A DNA stretch of 64,000 nt from JANLYC01 sp963750495 (GCA_963750495.1 CAVVQV010000002.1:62001-126000); one strand, 5' to 3'. Counted from the first letter of the stretch, positions 55,239 through 63,857 are shown. Notes: generated by a model from the letters alone, not told the origin. Numbers and translations: made by a program.

Positions 55239-56402
55239 ATGGTGAATGTACCCCCTGCTTCTCACCTCGACTCGGCCCTCCCCGACAGCACCCAACGCAC
55301 GCTGCAACCGGCCCTTCCCAAGCAGATGTACGTCGACTCCGACCACTTCGCGACCGAGCGTGACCAGGTGCTCTTCCGGAGCTGGTTCTGTGTCGGACGA
55401 CGCGATGATCTGGGACTCGAGACCCCCGGCCGGCTCGTGGTGCTCGATGTCGTCGGCGAGTCGATTCTCGTGACCAGCGACCGCTCGGGCCGACTCCACG
55501 CGGCGTACAACGTCTGCCGCCACCGCGGTTCCCAGATCGTCCCGACTGCCCCGGGCGCGGGCCAACCGTCTTGCGAGGTCGGGGCATTGCGCTGTCCCTA
55601 CCATTCGTGGACGTACGACCTCGATGGTCGGCTGCTCAAGGCGCCGCACACCGACGCCCTGGACGAGTTCGAGGCTGCGAGTTTCGGCCTCCACGATGTC
55701 GGGGTGCGCACGTGGGGCGGTTTCGTGTTCCTCCACCTCACGCCCGACGAGGCCGACGACTTCGCTGCCGACATCGCCCCCTTCGCCGACCGGCTCCAGC
55801 GCTATCCGCTGGCCGAGCTCGCGACCGGGCTGAGCATGACGTACGACGTCGACGCCAACTACAAGGTGCTGGCCGAGAACTACAACGAGTGCTACCACTG
55901 TGGGCCTGTCCACCCCGAGCTGACCCGGCTGGTCCCGTCGTTCGGCGGCGGCGGTGTCGACCTGGCCTGGGACGAGGGCGTCCCCCACCGCGAGGGTGCC
56001 TGGACGTTCACGATGACCGGTACCACCAACCGCCGCCCGTTCCCCGACCTCAACGAGGCCGAGCGGACCCGTCACAAGGGCGAGCTCGTCTACCCGAACC
56101 TGTGGTTGTCGTGCGCCGCGGACCACGTGGCGTGCTTCGTCTCCTGGCCGCTCGGTACGCACCGCACCCGCATCCGGTGTGACTTGCTGTTCGAGCCGGC
56201 AGCGATTGCCGCCGGCGACTTCGACCCGCACGACGCCGGCGACCTGTGGGAGCTGGTCAACCAGCAGGACTGGGCGATCTGCGAGTCGGTCCAGCGTGGC
56301 ATGTCGTCGCGGGCCTACACCCAGGGCTGGTTCGCCCCGATGGAGGACGCCAGCGCCGACATCCGCCGCTGGCTGCTCCCGCGCCTCGGAGACACGGCGT
56401 GA
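55239..56402 (+). CDS. Rieske oxygenase alpha subunit, N-demethylase type (1)
   Basis: 387 residues. The Rieske [2Fe-2S] centre is NVCRHRG (Cys93, His95) and RCPYHSWTYD (Cys119, His122). The mononuclear iron site is AENYNECYHCGPVHPEL (His220, His225) with the carboxylate Asp344 in VNQQDW. Glu217 stands where classical ring-hydroxylating dioxygenases have a bridging Asp; Glu at this place is known from carnitine monooxygenase CntA. The C-terminal ICESVQRGMSSRAYTQGWF block is typical of glycine-betaine/carnitine-type enzymes. I infer oxidative removal of a methyl group from a quaternary amine. No reductase gene is nearby. It overlaps the next gene by GTGA. Confidence 0.9.
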   Translation: MVNVPPASHLDSALPDSTQRTLQPALPKQMYVDSDHFATERDQVLFRSWFCVGRRDDLGLETPGRLVVLDVVGESILVTSDRSGRLHAAYNVCRHRGSQIVPTAPGAGQPSCEVGALRCPYHSWTYDLDGRLLKAPHTDALDEFEAASFGLHDVGVRTWGGFVFLHLTPDEADDFAADIAPFADRLQRYPLAELATGLSMTYDVDANYKVLAENYNECYHCGPVHPELTRLVPSFGGGGVDLAWDEGVPHREGAWTFTMTGTTNRRPFPDLNEAERTRHKGELVYPNLWLSCAADHVACFVSWPLGTHRTRIRCDLLFEPAAIAAGDFDPHDAGDLWELVNQQDWAICESVQRGMSSRAYTQGWFAPMEDASADIRRWLLPRLGDTA

Positions 56403-57565
56403 CCGGCCCCGACCTCTCCTTCGAGTACGTCGTCGTCGGACTGGGCGCACTGGGCAGCGCGACCGCGTATCAGCTGGCCAAGGGCGGCCACCGGGTGCTC
56501 GGGCTCGAACAGTTCGACCTCGGCCACGCCCGCGGGGCTTCGCACGACACCTCCCGGATCCTGCGCCACAGCTACCACACCCCCGACTACGTCGGCCTCA
56601 CGTTCGCGGCGTACGACGACTGGGCGAGCTTGGAGACCGACAGCGCTGAGCCGCTCGTCACCCAGGTCGGTGGCCTCGACCTGTTCCCACCCGATGCTGC
56701 GATCCCGATCGACGACTACACCACCTCCATGACGGCGCACGACGTCACGTACGAAACGCTCGACCGGGCCGCGATCACCCGGCGCTGGCCGCAGTTCGCG
56801 GTCCCGGAGGGGACCGTCGGGCTCTATCAGGAACGTGGTTCGATCGTCCCAGCCGGTCGCGGTACCGCGGTGATGCAGGCGCAGGCCCGACGCTTCGGAG
56901 CGACGCTGCGCGACCAGACGCCTGTCGTCGCGCTCGAGCCGGGCGACGACCTCGTCACCGTGGTCACGGCCGACGCCACGTATCGCGCGCGTCGGGTCGT
57001 GGTGTGCGCCGACGCCTGGACCAACCGGGTGCTGGCCGGGCTCGTGGCGTTGCCGTTGACGGTGACTCTGGAGCAGGTGACGTACTTCCGGCCGGCCGAC
57101 GCCCGTCCGTACCAGCCCGGACTGCTGCCGCTGTGGATCTGGATGGACGACCCCGCCTACTACGGCTTCCCCTGCTACGGCGAGGCGACCGTCAAGGCCG
57201 CCCGCGACTGCAGCGAGATCGTCGTGACCGGAGACGACCGACCGTTCGAACCCGACCCCGAACGGCTGCAGGGCCTGACGGACTTCATGGCCGTGACGCT
57301 ACCGGGGTCCGGGCCACCGGTGCGGTCCAAGACGTGTCTCTACACGCTGACGCCGGACCGCGACTTCGTGCTCAGCCCGGTGCCGGGACACGAGTCGGTG
57401 CTGGTAGGACTGGGCGCCGGCCACTCGTTCAAGTTCGCGCCGACCTTCGGCCGCCTGCTCGCCGAGCTGGCCGCGACCGGCGAGTGCAGCGAGGACGTGA
57501 GCGCGTTCGGGCTGGGCCGGGACGCGCTGACCAAGCCGGACCAGCCGGTGCACTGGTTGGTGTGA
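56399..57565 (+). CDS. FAD-dependent oxidase, monomeric sarcosine oxidase/N-methyltryptophan oxidase type
   Basis: 388 residues, the size of MSOX/SolA. Dinucleotide-binding motif YVVVGLGALGSATAYQLAKG, then RGASHDTSRILRHSYHTPDY (conserved RxxH region), and the covalent-FAD cysteine motif SKTCLYTLTPDRDFVLSP. C-terminal GLGAGHSFKFAPTFGRLLAE closes the domain. It oxidises a secondary N-methyl or similar amine to an imine, releasing formaldehyde and hydrogen peroxide. The GTG start overlaps the Rieske stop (GTGA at 56399-56402). The two enzymes would act in order: Rieske N-demethylation of a tertiary or quaternary amine, then oxidation of the secondary amine. Confidence 0.92.
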   Translation: MTGPDLSFEYVVVGLGALGSATAYQLAKGGHRVLGLEQFDLGHARGASHDTSRILRHSYHTPDYVGLTFAAYDDWASLETDSAEPLVTQVGGLDLFPPDAAIPIDDYTTSMTAHDVTYETLDRAAITRRWPQFAVPEGTVGLYQERGSIVPAGRGTAVMQAQARRFGATLRDQTPVVALEPGDDLVTVVTADATYRARRVVVCADAWTNRVLAGLVALPLTVTLEQVTYFRPADARPYQPGLLPLWIWMDDPAYYGFPCYGEATVKAARDCSEIVVTGDDRPFEPDPERLQGLTDFMAVTLPGSGPPVRSKTCLYTLTPDRDFVLSPVPGHESVLVGLGAGHSFKFAPTFGRLLAELAATGECSEDVSAFGLGRDALTKPDQPVHWLV

Positions 57566-57578
57566 CGTGAGCGTGAGC

Positions 57579-58259
57579 TCAGCGACCTGCCGAAGCAGCG
57601 GCAACGGACTCGCGGCGACGCTCGGGCCCTCCGGCCGGCGCTGCGACGCCGGCACCCGAGCCAGCAAGCAGCGCGTGCTCGACGCCTATCTCGTCTGCTG
57701 TTGCCTCGCGGACCCAGGCCTGCAGCTGCTTGCGGCTCACGGTCCGGTAGACCAGCGCAGCCACCGACAGCCCATCGAGGAGCGCACCGACCCGGGCGAC
57801 CGTGCTCTTCGGGTCGTAGCAGGTGAAGTCGCCGGTTTCGACACCCGCGACGATCACCCCCTCGAGGGCGTCGCGCCATCGCCCGTCGAGCTTGCGCAGC
57901 GATGCCTGGATCGACGGCTCCCGCAAGGCGGTCGACCACGCCTCGATCCACAACGTCCAACCATGCGCCTCGCCGGTGGGGCCGTACGACGCCAGCACCC
58001 GGCGCAGTCGCTCGATGGGCGCCCCCGCCTTGGCCACGGCCTTGTCGAGCCGGTCCGCGTCGCGGACGACGGCGTACTCCAGGGCTTCGACCAGCAGGGC
58101 GTCCTTGGTGTCGAAATGGTAGAAGACCAGGCTGGTGCTCACGCCCAGAGCGGACGCGATGTCAGACACGCGCAGGGCAGACATGCCACTCTTCTCGATC
58201 TCTGCGATCGTGGCGTTGAGGATCTCCTCACGCCGCACCGCGACCTTCCTGCGTCCCAT
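57579..58259 (-). CDS. TetR family regulator (BetI-like)
   Basis: 226 residues. The N-terminal TetR helix-turn-helix is RREEILNATIAEIEKSGMSA, then LRVSDIASALGVSTSLVFYH and FDTKDALL. The C-terminal ligand domain (YGPTGEAHGWTLWIEAWSTA, KLDGRWRDALEGVIVAGVET, DYPKSTV-like CYDPKSTVARVGALLDGLSV) resembles BetI_C/TetR_C_6 regulators, several of which sense betaine-type compounds. It is convergent with the flavoenzyme gene and divergent from the second Rieske gene. It is the only regulator in the cluster, hence the likely binder of the TGACTCGYGAGTCA sites. Confidence 0.9.
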   Translation of the reverse strand: MGRRKVAVRREEILNATIAEIEKSGMSALRVSDIASALGVSTSLVFYHFDTKDALLVEALEYAVVRDADRLDKAVAKAGAPIERLRRVLASYGPTGEAHGWTLWIEAWSTALREPSIQASLRKLDGRWRDALEGVIVAGVETGDFTCYDPKSTVARVGALLDGLSVAALVYRTVSRKQLQAWVREATADEIGVEHALLAGSGAGVAAPAGGPERRRESVAAASAGR

Positions 58260-58288
58260 GTCCCTGACCTTATCCCCGGAGCACACTC

Positions 58289-59500
58289 ATGACGACGACT
58301 TCTCACCGGACCCCAGCGACCCTGGAGATCGCCGGAATGGAGGCCACGCTGCAGCCGTTCGGCCAGTCGAGGATGATGCCGGCGGAGGCGTACACGAGCG
58401 ACGTGGTCCTCGCGTGGGAGCAGCGGCACCTGTTCGCCGGCACCTACACCTGCGTCGGCCGTGAGGACGAGCTACGCACACCTGGCGGCGACGGCAAGCT
58501 ACTGACCCAACGCGCCGTCATGGTCGGTGACGTGCACGTGCTGCTCACGTGGTCCGGTGACGACACTGCGACCGTGCAAGCCCTCGCCAACACGTGCCGG
58601 CATCGCGCGCACGAGCTGCTCGACGCCGAGGCTGTCAACAGCAGACAGTCCATCGTGTGTCCCTACCACGCCTGGACCTACGACCTGTCCGGTGAGTTGC
58701 GGGCAGCACCGGGTTACAAGGAGGTGCCGGGTTTCGACGCGTCCGAGCACAGCCTCGTCGTCCTGCCCGTGCACCGCTGGCACGGTTGGCTGTTCGTCCA
58801 CGCCGCCACCTCGCTCGAGTCCGGAGCAGCGTTGCCGTTCGACCAGTTCATCGGCGACCTCGAGGGCGTGGTCGCGCCCTACACGCCGGAGGCACTGGTG
58901 CTCGGGGACCGCCACACCTACGTGGTCGAGGCGAACTGGAAGGTCATCGCCGAGAACTACCACGAGTGCTACCACTGCCCCCTCATCCACCCGGAGCTGT
59001 GCCAGGTCACCCCACCGAACTCAGGCGACAACTACGACCTGCCCGGCGCCTGGGTCGGCGGCGGCATGGTGCTGCGCGACGGCATGCAGACGATGTCGAT
59101 CAGCGGCGAGTCCGGCGGCCGGCCGATTCCCGGCGTCTCACCGACCGCGGTCGAGTACCTGGGGCTGATCCCGAACCTGTTGATCTCGGCTCACCCCGAC
59201 TACGTGATGGCGCACCGGCTCGTCCCGCTGTCGCCGGGCCGAACCTGGGTGGAGTGCTCGTGGTACTTCCCTGACACGGGCGACGACTCCCCGATCGATC
59301 CGGCCTACGCCGTGGAGTTCTGGGACATCACCAACAAGCAGGACTGGAACGCGTGCGAGTCGGTCCAGCGCGGCCTGGCCTCGCCGCACGCCCGGCCAGG
59401 GCCCTTCAGCCCCAGCGAGGACGCCGTGCACATGTTCGTGACCACGATCGCCCGCGCCTACCGCGGTCTTCCCATCCACGATCGCGCCGGCAACCTCTGA
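58289..59500 (+). CDS. Rieske oxygenase alpha subunit, N-demethylase type (2)
   Basis: 403 residues. Rieske ligands are NTCRHRAHEL (Cys103, His105) and VCPYHAWTYD (Cys124, His127). The iron site is AENYHECYHCPLIHPEL (His229, His234) with Asp352 in NKQDW. Glu226 occupies the bridging position as in the first Rieske protein. The C-terminal part CESVQRGLASPHARPGPFSP followed by EDAVHMFVTTIARAY is typical of glycine betaine demethylase GbcA-like proteins. It is clearly related to, but well diverged from, the other Rieske protein, so it should act on a different substrate or step. GGAG precedes the ATG. It diverges from the TetR gene, 29 bp apart. Confidence 0.9.
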   Translation: MTTTSHRTPATLEIAGMEATLQPFGQSRMMPAEAYTSDVVLAWEQRHLFAGTYTCVGREDELRTPGGDGKLLTQRAVMVGDVHVLLTWSGDDTATVQALANTCRHRAHELLDAEAVNSRQSIVCPYHAWTYDLSGELRAAPGYKEVPGFDASEHSLVVLPVHRWHGWLFVHAATSLESGAALPFDQFIGDLEGVVAPYTPEALVLGDRHTYVVEANWKVIAENYHECYHCPLIHPELCQVTPPNSGDNYDLPGAWVGGGMVLRDGMQTMSISGESGGRPIPGVSPTAVEYLGLIPNLLISAHPDYVMAHRLVPLSPGRTWVECSWYFPDTGDDSPIDPAYAVEFWDITNKQDWNACESVQRGLASPHARPGPFSPSEDAVHMFVTTIARAYRGLPIHDRAGNL

Positions 59501-59517
59501 TCGGGTCTGCCGTGAAC

Positions 59518-59820
59518 ATGAGCGAGTTCGGCCGGCTCGTCTCCTCACTCCCGCTGGTCCGGCAGTCCGAAAGCGGTGGGCTGCTGCGCTGGCAGTGCGA
59601 AGGGCGACTCATCGCGCGGCAGCTCGACGGCGACCAGGTCGTGATCCGATCTTCCTTCGACACCCGTGATGTCCTCCGCCAACAGTTCCCCGAGACGTTT
59701 ACGGTGCCGAGACGGTTCGCGAAGCACATGATGGTCGTCGCAGATCTGAGGAACGGCGACGCCGGTGCGATCGAGGATGCCGTGACGTCGGCGTGGCGAC
59801 TTCAGACCGGGGCCGGCTGA
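59518..59820 (+). CDS. MmcQ/YjbR-like small protein
   Basis: 100 residues. The YjbR-like fold shows as WQCEGRLIARQLDGDQVVIR, DVLRQQFPETFTVPRRFAKH, MMVVADLRNGDAGAIEDAV and a final WRLQ. Family members have a CyaY-like DNA-binding fold with no established function. ATG at 59518 (a GTG at 59512 is possible). It follows the second Rieske gene by 17 nt, so it may be carried on that transcript by accident. Confidence 0.75.
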   Translation: MSEFGRLVSSLPLVRQSESGGLLRWQCEGRLIARQLDGDQVVIRSSFDTRDVLRQQFPETFTVPRRFAKHMMVVADLRNGDAGAIEDAVTSAWRLQTGAG

Positions 59821-59863
59821 CCCTGACGCGGCCGCGCCTTCTCGTCAGCCATGACGATCGTGG

Positions 59864-60100
59864 TCATCCGGAGGCGGGCTCTTCGTAGCTGAGCAGGTCA
59901 CCGGGTTGGCAGCCGAGCACTTCGCACAGCGCGGTGAGGGTCGAAAACCGAATCGCGCGCGCGCGGTCGTTCTTGAGGATCGACAGGTTGGCGATCGTGA
60001 TGTCGGCACGCGCGGCCAGCTCGGTGAGCGTCATACCGCGCTGCTCGAGCAGCCGATCGAGATGCACCGAGATTCGGTGGGACGAGGGGTCGGCCGCCAT
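59864..60100 (-). CDS. XRE-type helix-turn-helix regulator (YozG-like)
   Basis: 78 residues, almost entirely an HTH: ISVHLDRLLEQRGMTLTELA, ARADITIANLSILKNDRARA and IRFSTLTALCEVLGCQPGDL followed by LSYEE. This is the small YozG/Cro-like family usually encoded beside DUF2975 membrane proteins. Its ATG abuts the stop of the DUF2975 gene. It is the likely binder of the three operators at 60745-60791. Confidence 0.9.
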   Translation of the reverse strand: MAADPSSHRISVHLDRLLEQRGMTLTELAARADITIANLSILKNDRARAIRFSTLTALCEVLGCQPGDLLSYEEPASG

Positions 60101-60733
60101 TCAGATCGTGCCCTCGACGTCTTCCCGCAGCCGAGAGCCGTAGGCGAAGACTTCCGCCAGGATGAAGGCGCTCAACCCACCGAGCAGGACACCCGCGGGA
60201 ATCTCGTAGCCGGCAATGCCCAGGTCGACGCCCGGGTACGACGACAGCGAGCTGAACAGGGCGTTGCGAAAGCCATAGTTCAACAGCTCGACCGCGGGAC
60301 CTCCCACGACGAGCAGGAAGCCCAGCCGGCGCAGTCGCCGCACGTTGTCCGGGCCGAACGGGTCACCGCGCATCACCGACTTCAGCAGTCCGCGCACGAG
60401 CCACAAACCACCCACGACGAGAACAAGCGGGCCAAGGTCCGTCGCGGACCGGTAGAACATCTGCTCCGTCGACGGGTCCCGGACCTCGGCCTTGACGCGG
60501 GTATCGAGCCAGGAGTCGACCCGCAGTCCGGCCGGCAGCGGCCCGACGTCGTCCGGAGACAGCTGCAGCGGGACCGTCAGTGTGTCGCCGTACAACAGCG
60601 AGTCGCCGTGTCGCGCGAGTCCGACGCCTAAGGACGCGAGGGCGAGCAGGCCGAACGCCGCACTGAGCACGAAGAACCCGGTGACGAGGAGATAACCGGT
60701 GCGCACGGGGCCTGACACGGTGGGAGACGCCAT
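60101..60733 (-). CDS. DUF2975 family membrane protein
   Basis: 210 residues with four membrane helices: GYLLVTGFFVLSAAFGLLAL, LGPLVLVVGGLWLVRGLLKS, RLGFLLVVGGPAVELLNYGF and GVLLGGLSAFILAEVFAYGS. The motif GDPFGPDNVRRLRRLGFLLV is characteristic of DUF2975. The C-terminal EVFAYGSRLREDVEGTI matches the family too. Strong ribosome site AAGGAGGAGG before the ATG. Function unknown; it may sense the membrane state and modulate the paired XRE regulator, which is inference. Confidence 0.9.
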   Translation of the reverse strand: MASPTVSGPVRTGYLLVTGFFVLSAAFGLLALASLGVGLARHGDSLLYGDTLTVPLQLSPDDVGPLPAGLRVDSWLDTRVKAEVRDPSTEQMFYRSATDLGPLVLVVGGLWLVRGLLKSVMRGDPFGPDNVRRLRRLGFLLVVGGPAVELLNYGFRNALFSSLSSYPGVDLGIAGYEIPAGVLLGGLSAFILAEVFAYGSRLREDVEGTI

Positions 60734-60744
60734 GACCTCCTCCT

Positions 60745-60791
60745 TATCGACAAACGATGTTATTGAAAAACGATAGCATCGAAAATCGATA
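60745..60791 (-). promoter_or_regulatory. Three operators TATCGAAAAACGATA-like, exact 16-bp spacing
   Basis: TATCGACAAACGATG (60745-60759), TATTGAAAAACGATA (60761-60775) and CATCGAAAATCGATA (60777-60791) share the consensus (Y)ATCGANAAACGAT(R). Each is a near-palindrome of the ATCG-N5-CGAT type. They are separated by exactly one base, a 16-bp repeat. They lie just upstream of the DUF2975 ribosome site and would cover the promoter of the DUF2975-XRE operon. Confidence 0.75.
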
Positions 60792-60804
60792 TGGCAAGAG
60801 CTCG

Positions 60805-62763
60805 TCAGACCGCTCGCGGGATGGTCTCCTCCCAGCGTCGGGTCGCCAGGGTCGCCTGACCCGCATCGGTGGCCTCGCGAGCGGCCAGCTCGATGTGGAC
60901 CGAGACGGTGTCCGCCGCCAGGACCACCTCCATGGTGGCGGTCGTGGAGACCTCGACCTCCGGCCAGCGGATCGTCAGGGTGGTGGTGGCCGTGGACCGT
61001 TGCTCGAAGGTCGCCTGGTCGACGCAGACCACACCTTCGTAGTGCTCGGTCGCGGTCCCCTCGTAGGGAATCGTGTACGTCGAGCCGTGGTCGACGACGC
61101 AGGACGTCGTACCGGCAAGCACGTCACGGTCAACCCGCCAGGTGAGGCCCGCCGGGTCCTCGGCGGAGGGGCCACCGGGCGCCAGCACCGGCGGCTCGAA
61201 CCCGGACGCCCCGCTCCACGCGGGCAGCTCGAGCTCTCCCCCGTGGACGGTGGCGGTGACCGGAGCAGGAGGTGCTGCTGTGTTCGGCCAGTCTGCTCCA
61301 GCGACTGACAGCCGCATCCGCTGGCCCGGATCGAACGCGTAAGCACAGGCCTCGAGCTCGACCTCGACGTCGTACACCTCACCGGGCACGAGCGGTTCGA
61401 CGCGGTCGAGACCGGACCGGCAGCCGAGGTTGAGCGTCCCCCGCGACACCAGCGCAGACGTGCCGTCCGGGAAGACGTCGCACAGCTTCACCGAGACGAA
61501 GGCGGACGGCTGGTCGACGCTGATCTGAAGCCGCGCCCGCGGATGACCCATGAGCGTGAGCGACTCGGCATCCCACTCCCATGTGAGCGACGCTGCGTCA
61601 TCGAAGCGCTGGTCCTGACTGAGGCCCCACGGCAGGTGTCCGGCACAGTCGATCCATGCGTCGACGCCGACGTCCGGGCGTACGGCGTACGCCGGTCGAG
61701 CAGCCAGCGTTCGGGACACGACCGAGCTGCGCGGCGACGGCCACTCCTCGCGTACCCACTCGCCCTCGTGCAGGTCCAGAACGGCCGACGGCCGCGTCGA
61801 CGAACGCACGAAGCAGGCCATCGCCGGGCGATCAGCCGCCATCCCGTCGTCGACACCGTTGTCGATCTCCCGCAGCCAGCGGTCCCACCACGCGACCATC
61901 TCGGGCATCGAGTCGATCCGCGGGCCGGGGATCGCCGACTCGGTTGCGGCATGACCCCACGGCCCCGCGAGCAACCGGTGCGGAACACCCTGGGCGCGGA
62001 GTCGTTCGACCATCCGGAACGAGTTGTTGCGGTAACCGTCCGCCCACCCCGCGATGATCATCGTCGGACAGGCGATCCGGTCGTATCCGGGCCGCACCGA
62101 CCCGTGGCGCCAGTAGGGACCGTCGAGCTGTTCCCGCAACCAGGTCAGCGCCCACGGCTCCGTGGTCTCGATGCGACGCAGCCATTCCTCGCGCCAGCCA
62201 TCACCCCACACGGCGGGCACGGGCGGCAGCGCGTTCATCGGCGTCATGTAGTGGCAGTAGTCGACGAGGTCGACCACCTTGAGAATGCCTCCCCGGTAGT
62301 GCACGTCGTCGGTGTAGCGGTCGTCGGTGCCGTAGATCGCGATGATCGCCTTGAGGTGCTCGGGCCGCTCACACGCCATCTGCAACGAGTTGAAGCCCGA
62401 GTACGAGGTGCCGTACATACCGATGTTGCCGTTGCACCAGTCCTGGGCAGCCAGCCACTCGATCACGGCATGCAGGTCCTGTTGCTCTCGCGGCGGGTAC
62501 TCGTCTGTGGCATCGCCGCCAGATGAGCCGGTGCCGCGCAGGTCGAGGCGGCAGACGGCGTACCCGTGATCGTCCCGGAGGCGCACATAGTCGGGTCGGT
62601 ACGACGACGTGAGGTCGTCCTTGCGGTAGGGCAGCGCCTCGAGGATGCACGGCTGCGGACCGTCGACGTCCTCGGGGAGGTAGAGCGTCGCCGACAAGGT
62701 GACGCCATCGTCCATGCGGATCCGCGCCTCGTGGCACCGCTCGTCGATGTCGGGGCGGTTCAC
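60805..62763 (-). CDS. CocE/NonD family alpha/beta hydrolase
   Basis: 652 residues. The X-Pro dipeptidyl-peptidase-like hydrolase domain has MDDGVTLSATLYLPEDVDGP, VCRLDLRGTGSSGGDATDEY and nucleophile Ser in IGMYGTSYSGFNSLQMACE. His lies in LLAGPWGHA and Asp in the preceding block. The C-terminal jelly-roll (PEVEVSTTATMEVVLAADTV) is the PepX_C domain. Relatives are cocaine esterase, glutaryl-acylases and peptidases. No signal peptide is seen, so it is cytoplasmic. It overlaps the P1 peptidase gene by ATGA, and the two probably act on the same ester, amide or peptide substrate. Confidence 0.88.
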   Translation of the reverse strand: MNRPDIDERCHEARIRMDDGVTLSATLYLPEDVDGPQPCILEALPYRKDDLTSSYRPDYVRLRDDHGYAVCRLDLRGTGSSGGDATDEYPPREQQDLHAVIEWLAAQDWCNGNIGMYGTSYSGFNSLQMACERPEHLKAIIAIYGTDDRYTDDVHYRGGILKVVDLVDYCHYMTPMNALPPVPAVWGDGWREEWLRRIETTEPWALTWLREQLDGPYWRHGSVRPGYDRIACPTMIIAGWADGYRNNSFRMVERLRAQGVPHRLLAGPWGHAATESAIPGPRIDSMPEMVAWWDRWLREIDNGVDDGMAADRPAMACFVRSSTRPSAVLDLHEGEWVREEWPSPRSSVVSRTLAARPAYAVRPDVGVDAWIDCAGHLPWGLSQDQRFDDAASLTWEWDAESLTLMGHPRARLQISVDQPSAFVSVKLCDVFPDGTSALVSRGTLNLGCRSGLDRVEPLVPGEVYDVEVELEACAYAFDPGQRMRLSVAGADWPNTAAPPAPVTATVHGGELELPAWSGASGFEPPVLAPGGPSAEDPAGLTWRVDRDVLAGTTSCVVDHGSTYTIPYEGTATEHYEGVVCVDQATFEQRSTATTTLTIRWPEVEVSTTATMEVVLAADTVSVHIELAAREATDAGQATLATRRWEETIPRAV

Positions 62764-63857
62764 GCGTCGATCCGACCGTGGCTGCGCAACAGGTCCAGCA
62801 CGTCATCGACTGGGATGCCGGCCGACGTGTTTCCGGCCCGCCCCACGACCGTGGACGCTGCGAGCATGGAGTTGAGCACCGCCTCCTCGCTCGCCTCGAC
62901 CACCGCGGCGAACAGCCCGTCGAACGCACGGCCGGTGACGACCGGCGTCGACCAGGTGCGGTCATCGCGGCCGACGCTCACGCCGGTGGACGTCGCCAGG
63001 AAGATCTCGCCACTGCCGTGGTGCGCCACCGAACCAGTACGCGCGAGACCGAGTCCGATGCGACGCGCCAGCCGAGCGCAGCCCGCCCCGTCCACCGGGG
63101 CATCAGTGACGGCAAGGCCGATACAGGATCCGGCTGGGGGCTTGCGGTCGGCTCCCCGCTCGGTCGGATCCGCCGGGCCGAGCAACCGTCCGACCGGGAC
63201 CCCCGCGACCGTCAGCTGGTCACGGGTCCCGAAGTTCGTCATGAGCAGCACCCCTACGGTGTGGCCGTCGACCACCCGCGACGCCGTTCCGATGCCGCCC
63301 TTGAAACCGAGACAGCTCATCCCGGTGCCGGAGCCGACCGCGCCCTCCGCCGGAGGGGTCGACGATCCGACCGAGGCATCGGCCTCCTCCCACGCGCGCT
63401 TGACGTCGTGATGGCTCACCTGCATCCGCCGGGCGTCGTTGAGGAAGGAGTCGTCACACTCGCCCACCACCGGGATGATGAAGTCCTCGGCCACATCAGG
63501 CCACCGCTCGAGCATCAGCTCGCACGCAGCGTCGTACACCCGCCCCAGCTGCAGGGTCGAGGTGAGGAAGACCGGCGTCTCGAGGGTTCCCCACTCGCCG
63601 GCGGTGATGAAGCCCGTGCACTCACCGGCCCCGTTGAGCACCGCGCCGCCGGCCGGCAGCATCGCGTGGAAGGGGTCGTCGCGCAGGCGCACCACGGTGA
63701 CGCCGGTGCGGGCGACGCCGCGACCCTGCGGTGGGTCGGGTTCGTCCCGCCACACGGTGGCATGCCCGACCCCCACACCCTCGACGTCCAGCACCGAGTT
63801 GGTCGGCCCCTGGGGGAGCGAACCGATACTGATCGGCAGGTCAGTAACGCGTGGCAT
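62760..63857 (-). CDS. P1 family (DmpA/BapA-like) self-processing aminopeptidase
   Basis: 365 residues. The DmpA fold is seen in TNSVLDVEGVGVGHATVWRD, PAGGAVLNGAGECTGFITAG (N-GxGE motif), LTSTLQLGRVYDAACELML and GSGTGMSCLGFKGGIGTASR. The self-cleavage region, with the new N-terminal Ser nucleophile, should be at PAGSCIGLAVTDAPVD (usual form G-S-I-I). These enzymes remove N-terminal residues from peptides, often D- or beta-amino acids or amides. It leads an operon with the CocE-like hydrolase. ATG at 63857; longer upstream reading lacks similarity. It is divergent from the partial gene at the right edge. Confidence 0.9.
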   Translation of the reverse strand: MPRVTDLPISIGSLPQGPTNSVLDVEGVGVGHATVWRDEPDPPQGRGVARTGVTVVRLRDDPFHAMLPAGGAVLNGAGECTGFITAGEWGTLETPVFLTSTLQLGRVYDAACELMLERWPDVAEDFIIPVVGECDDSFLNDARRMQVSHHDVKRAWEEADASVGSSTPPAEGAVGSGTGMSCLGFKGGIGTASRVVDGHTVGVLLMTNFGTRDQLTVAGVPVGRLLGPADPTERGADRKPPAGSCIGLAVTDAPVDGAGCARLARRIGLGLARTGSVAHHGSGEIFLATSTGVSVGRDDRTWSTPVVTGRAFDGLFAAVVEASEEAVLNSMLAASTVVGRAGNTSAGIPVDDVLDLLRSHGRIDA

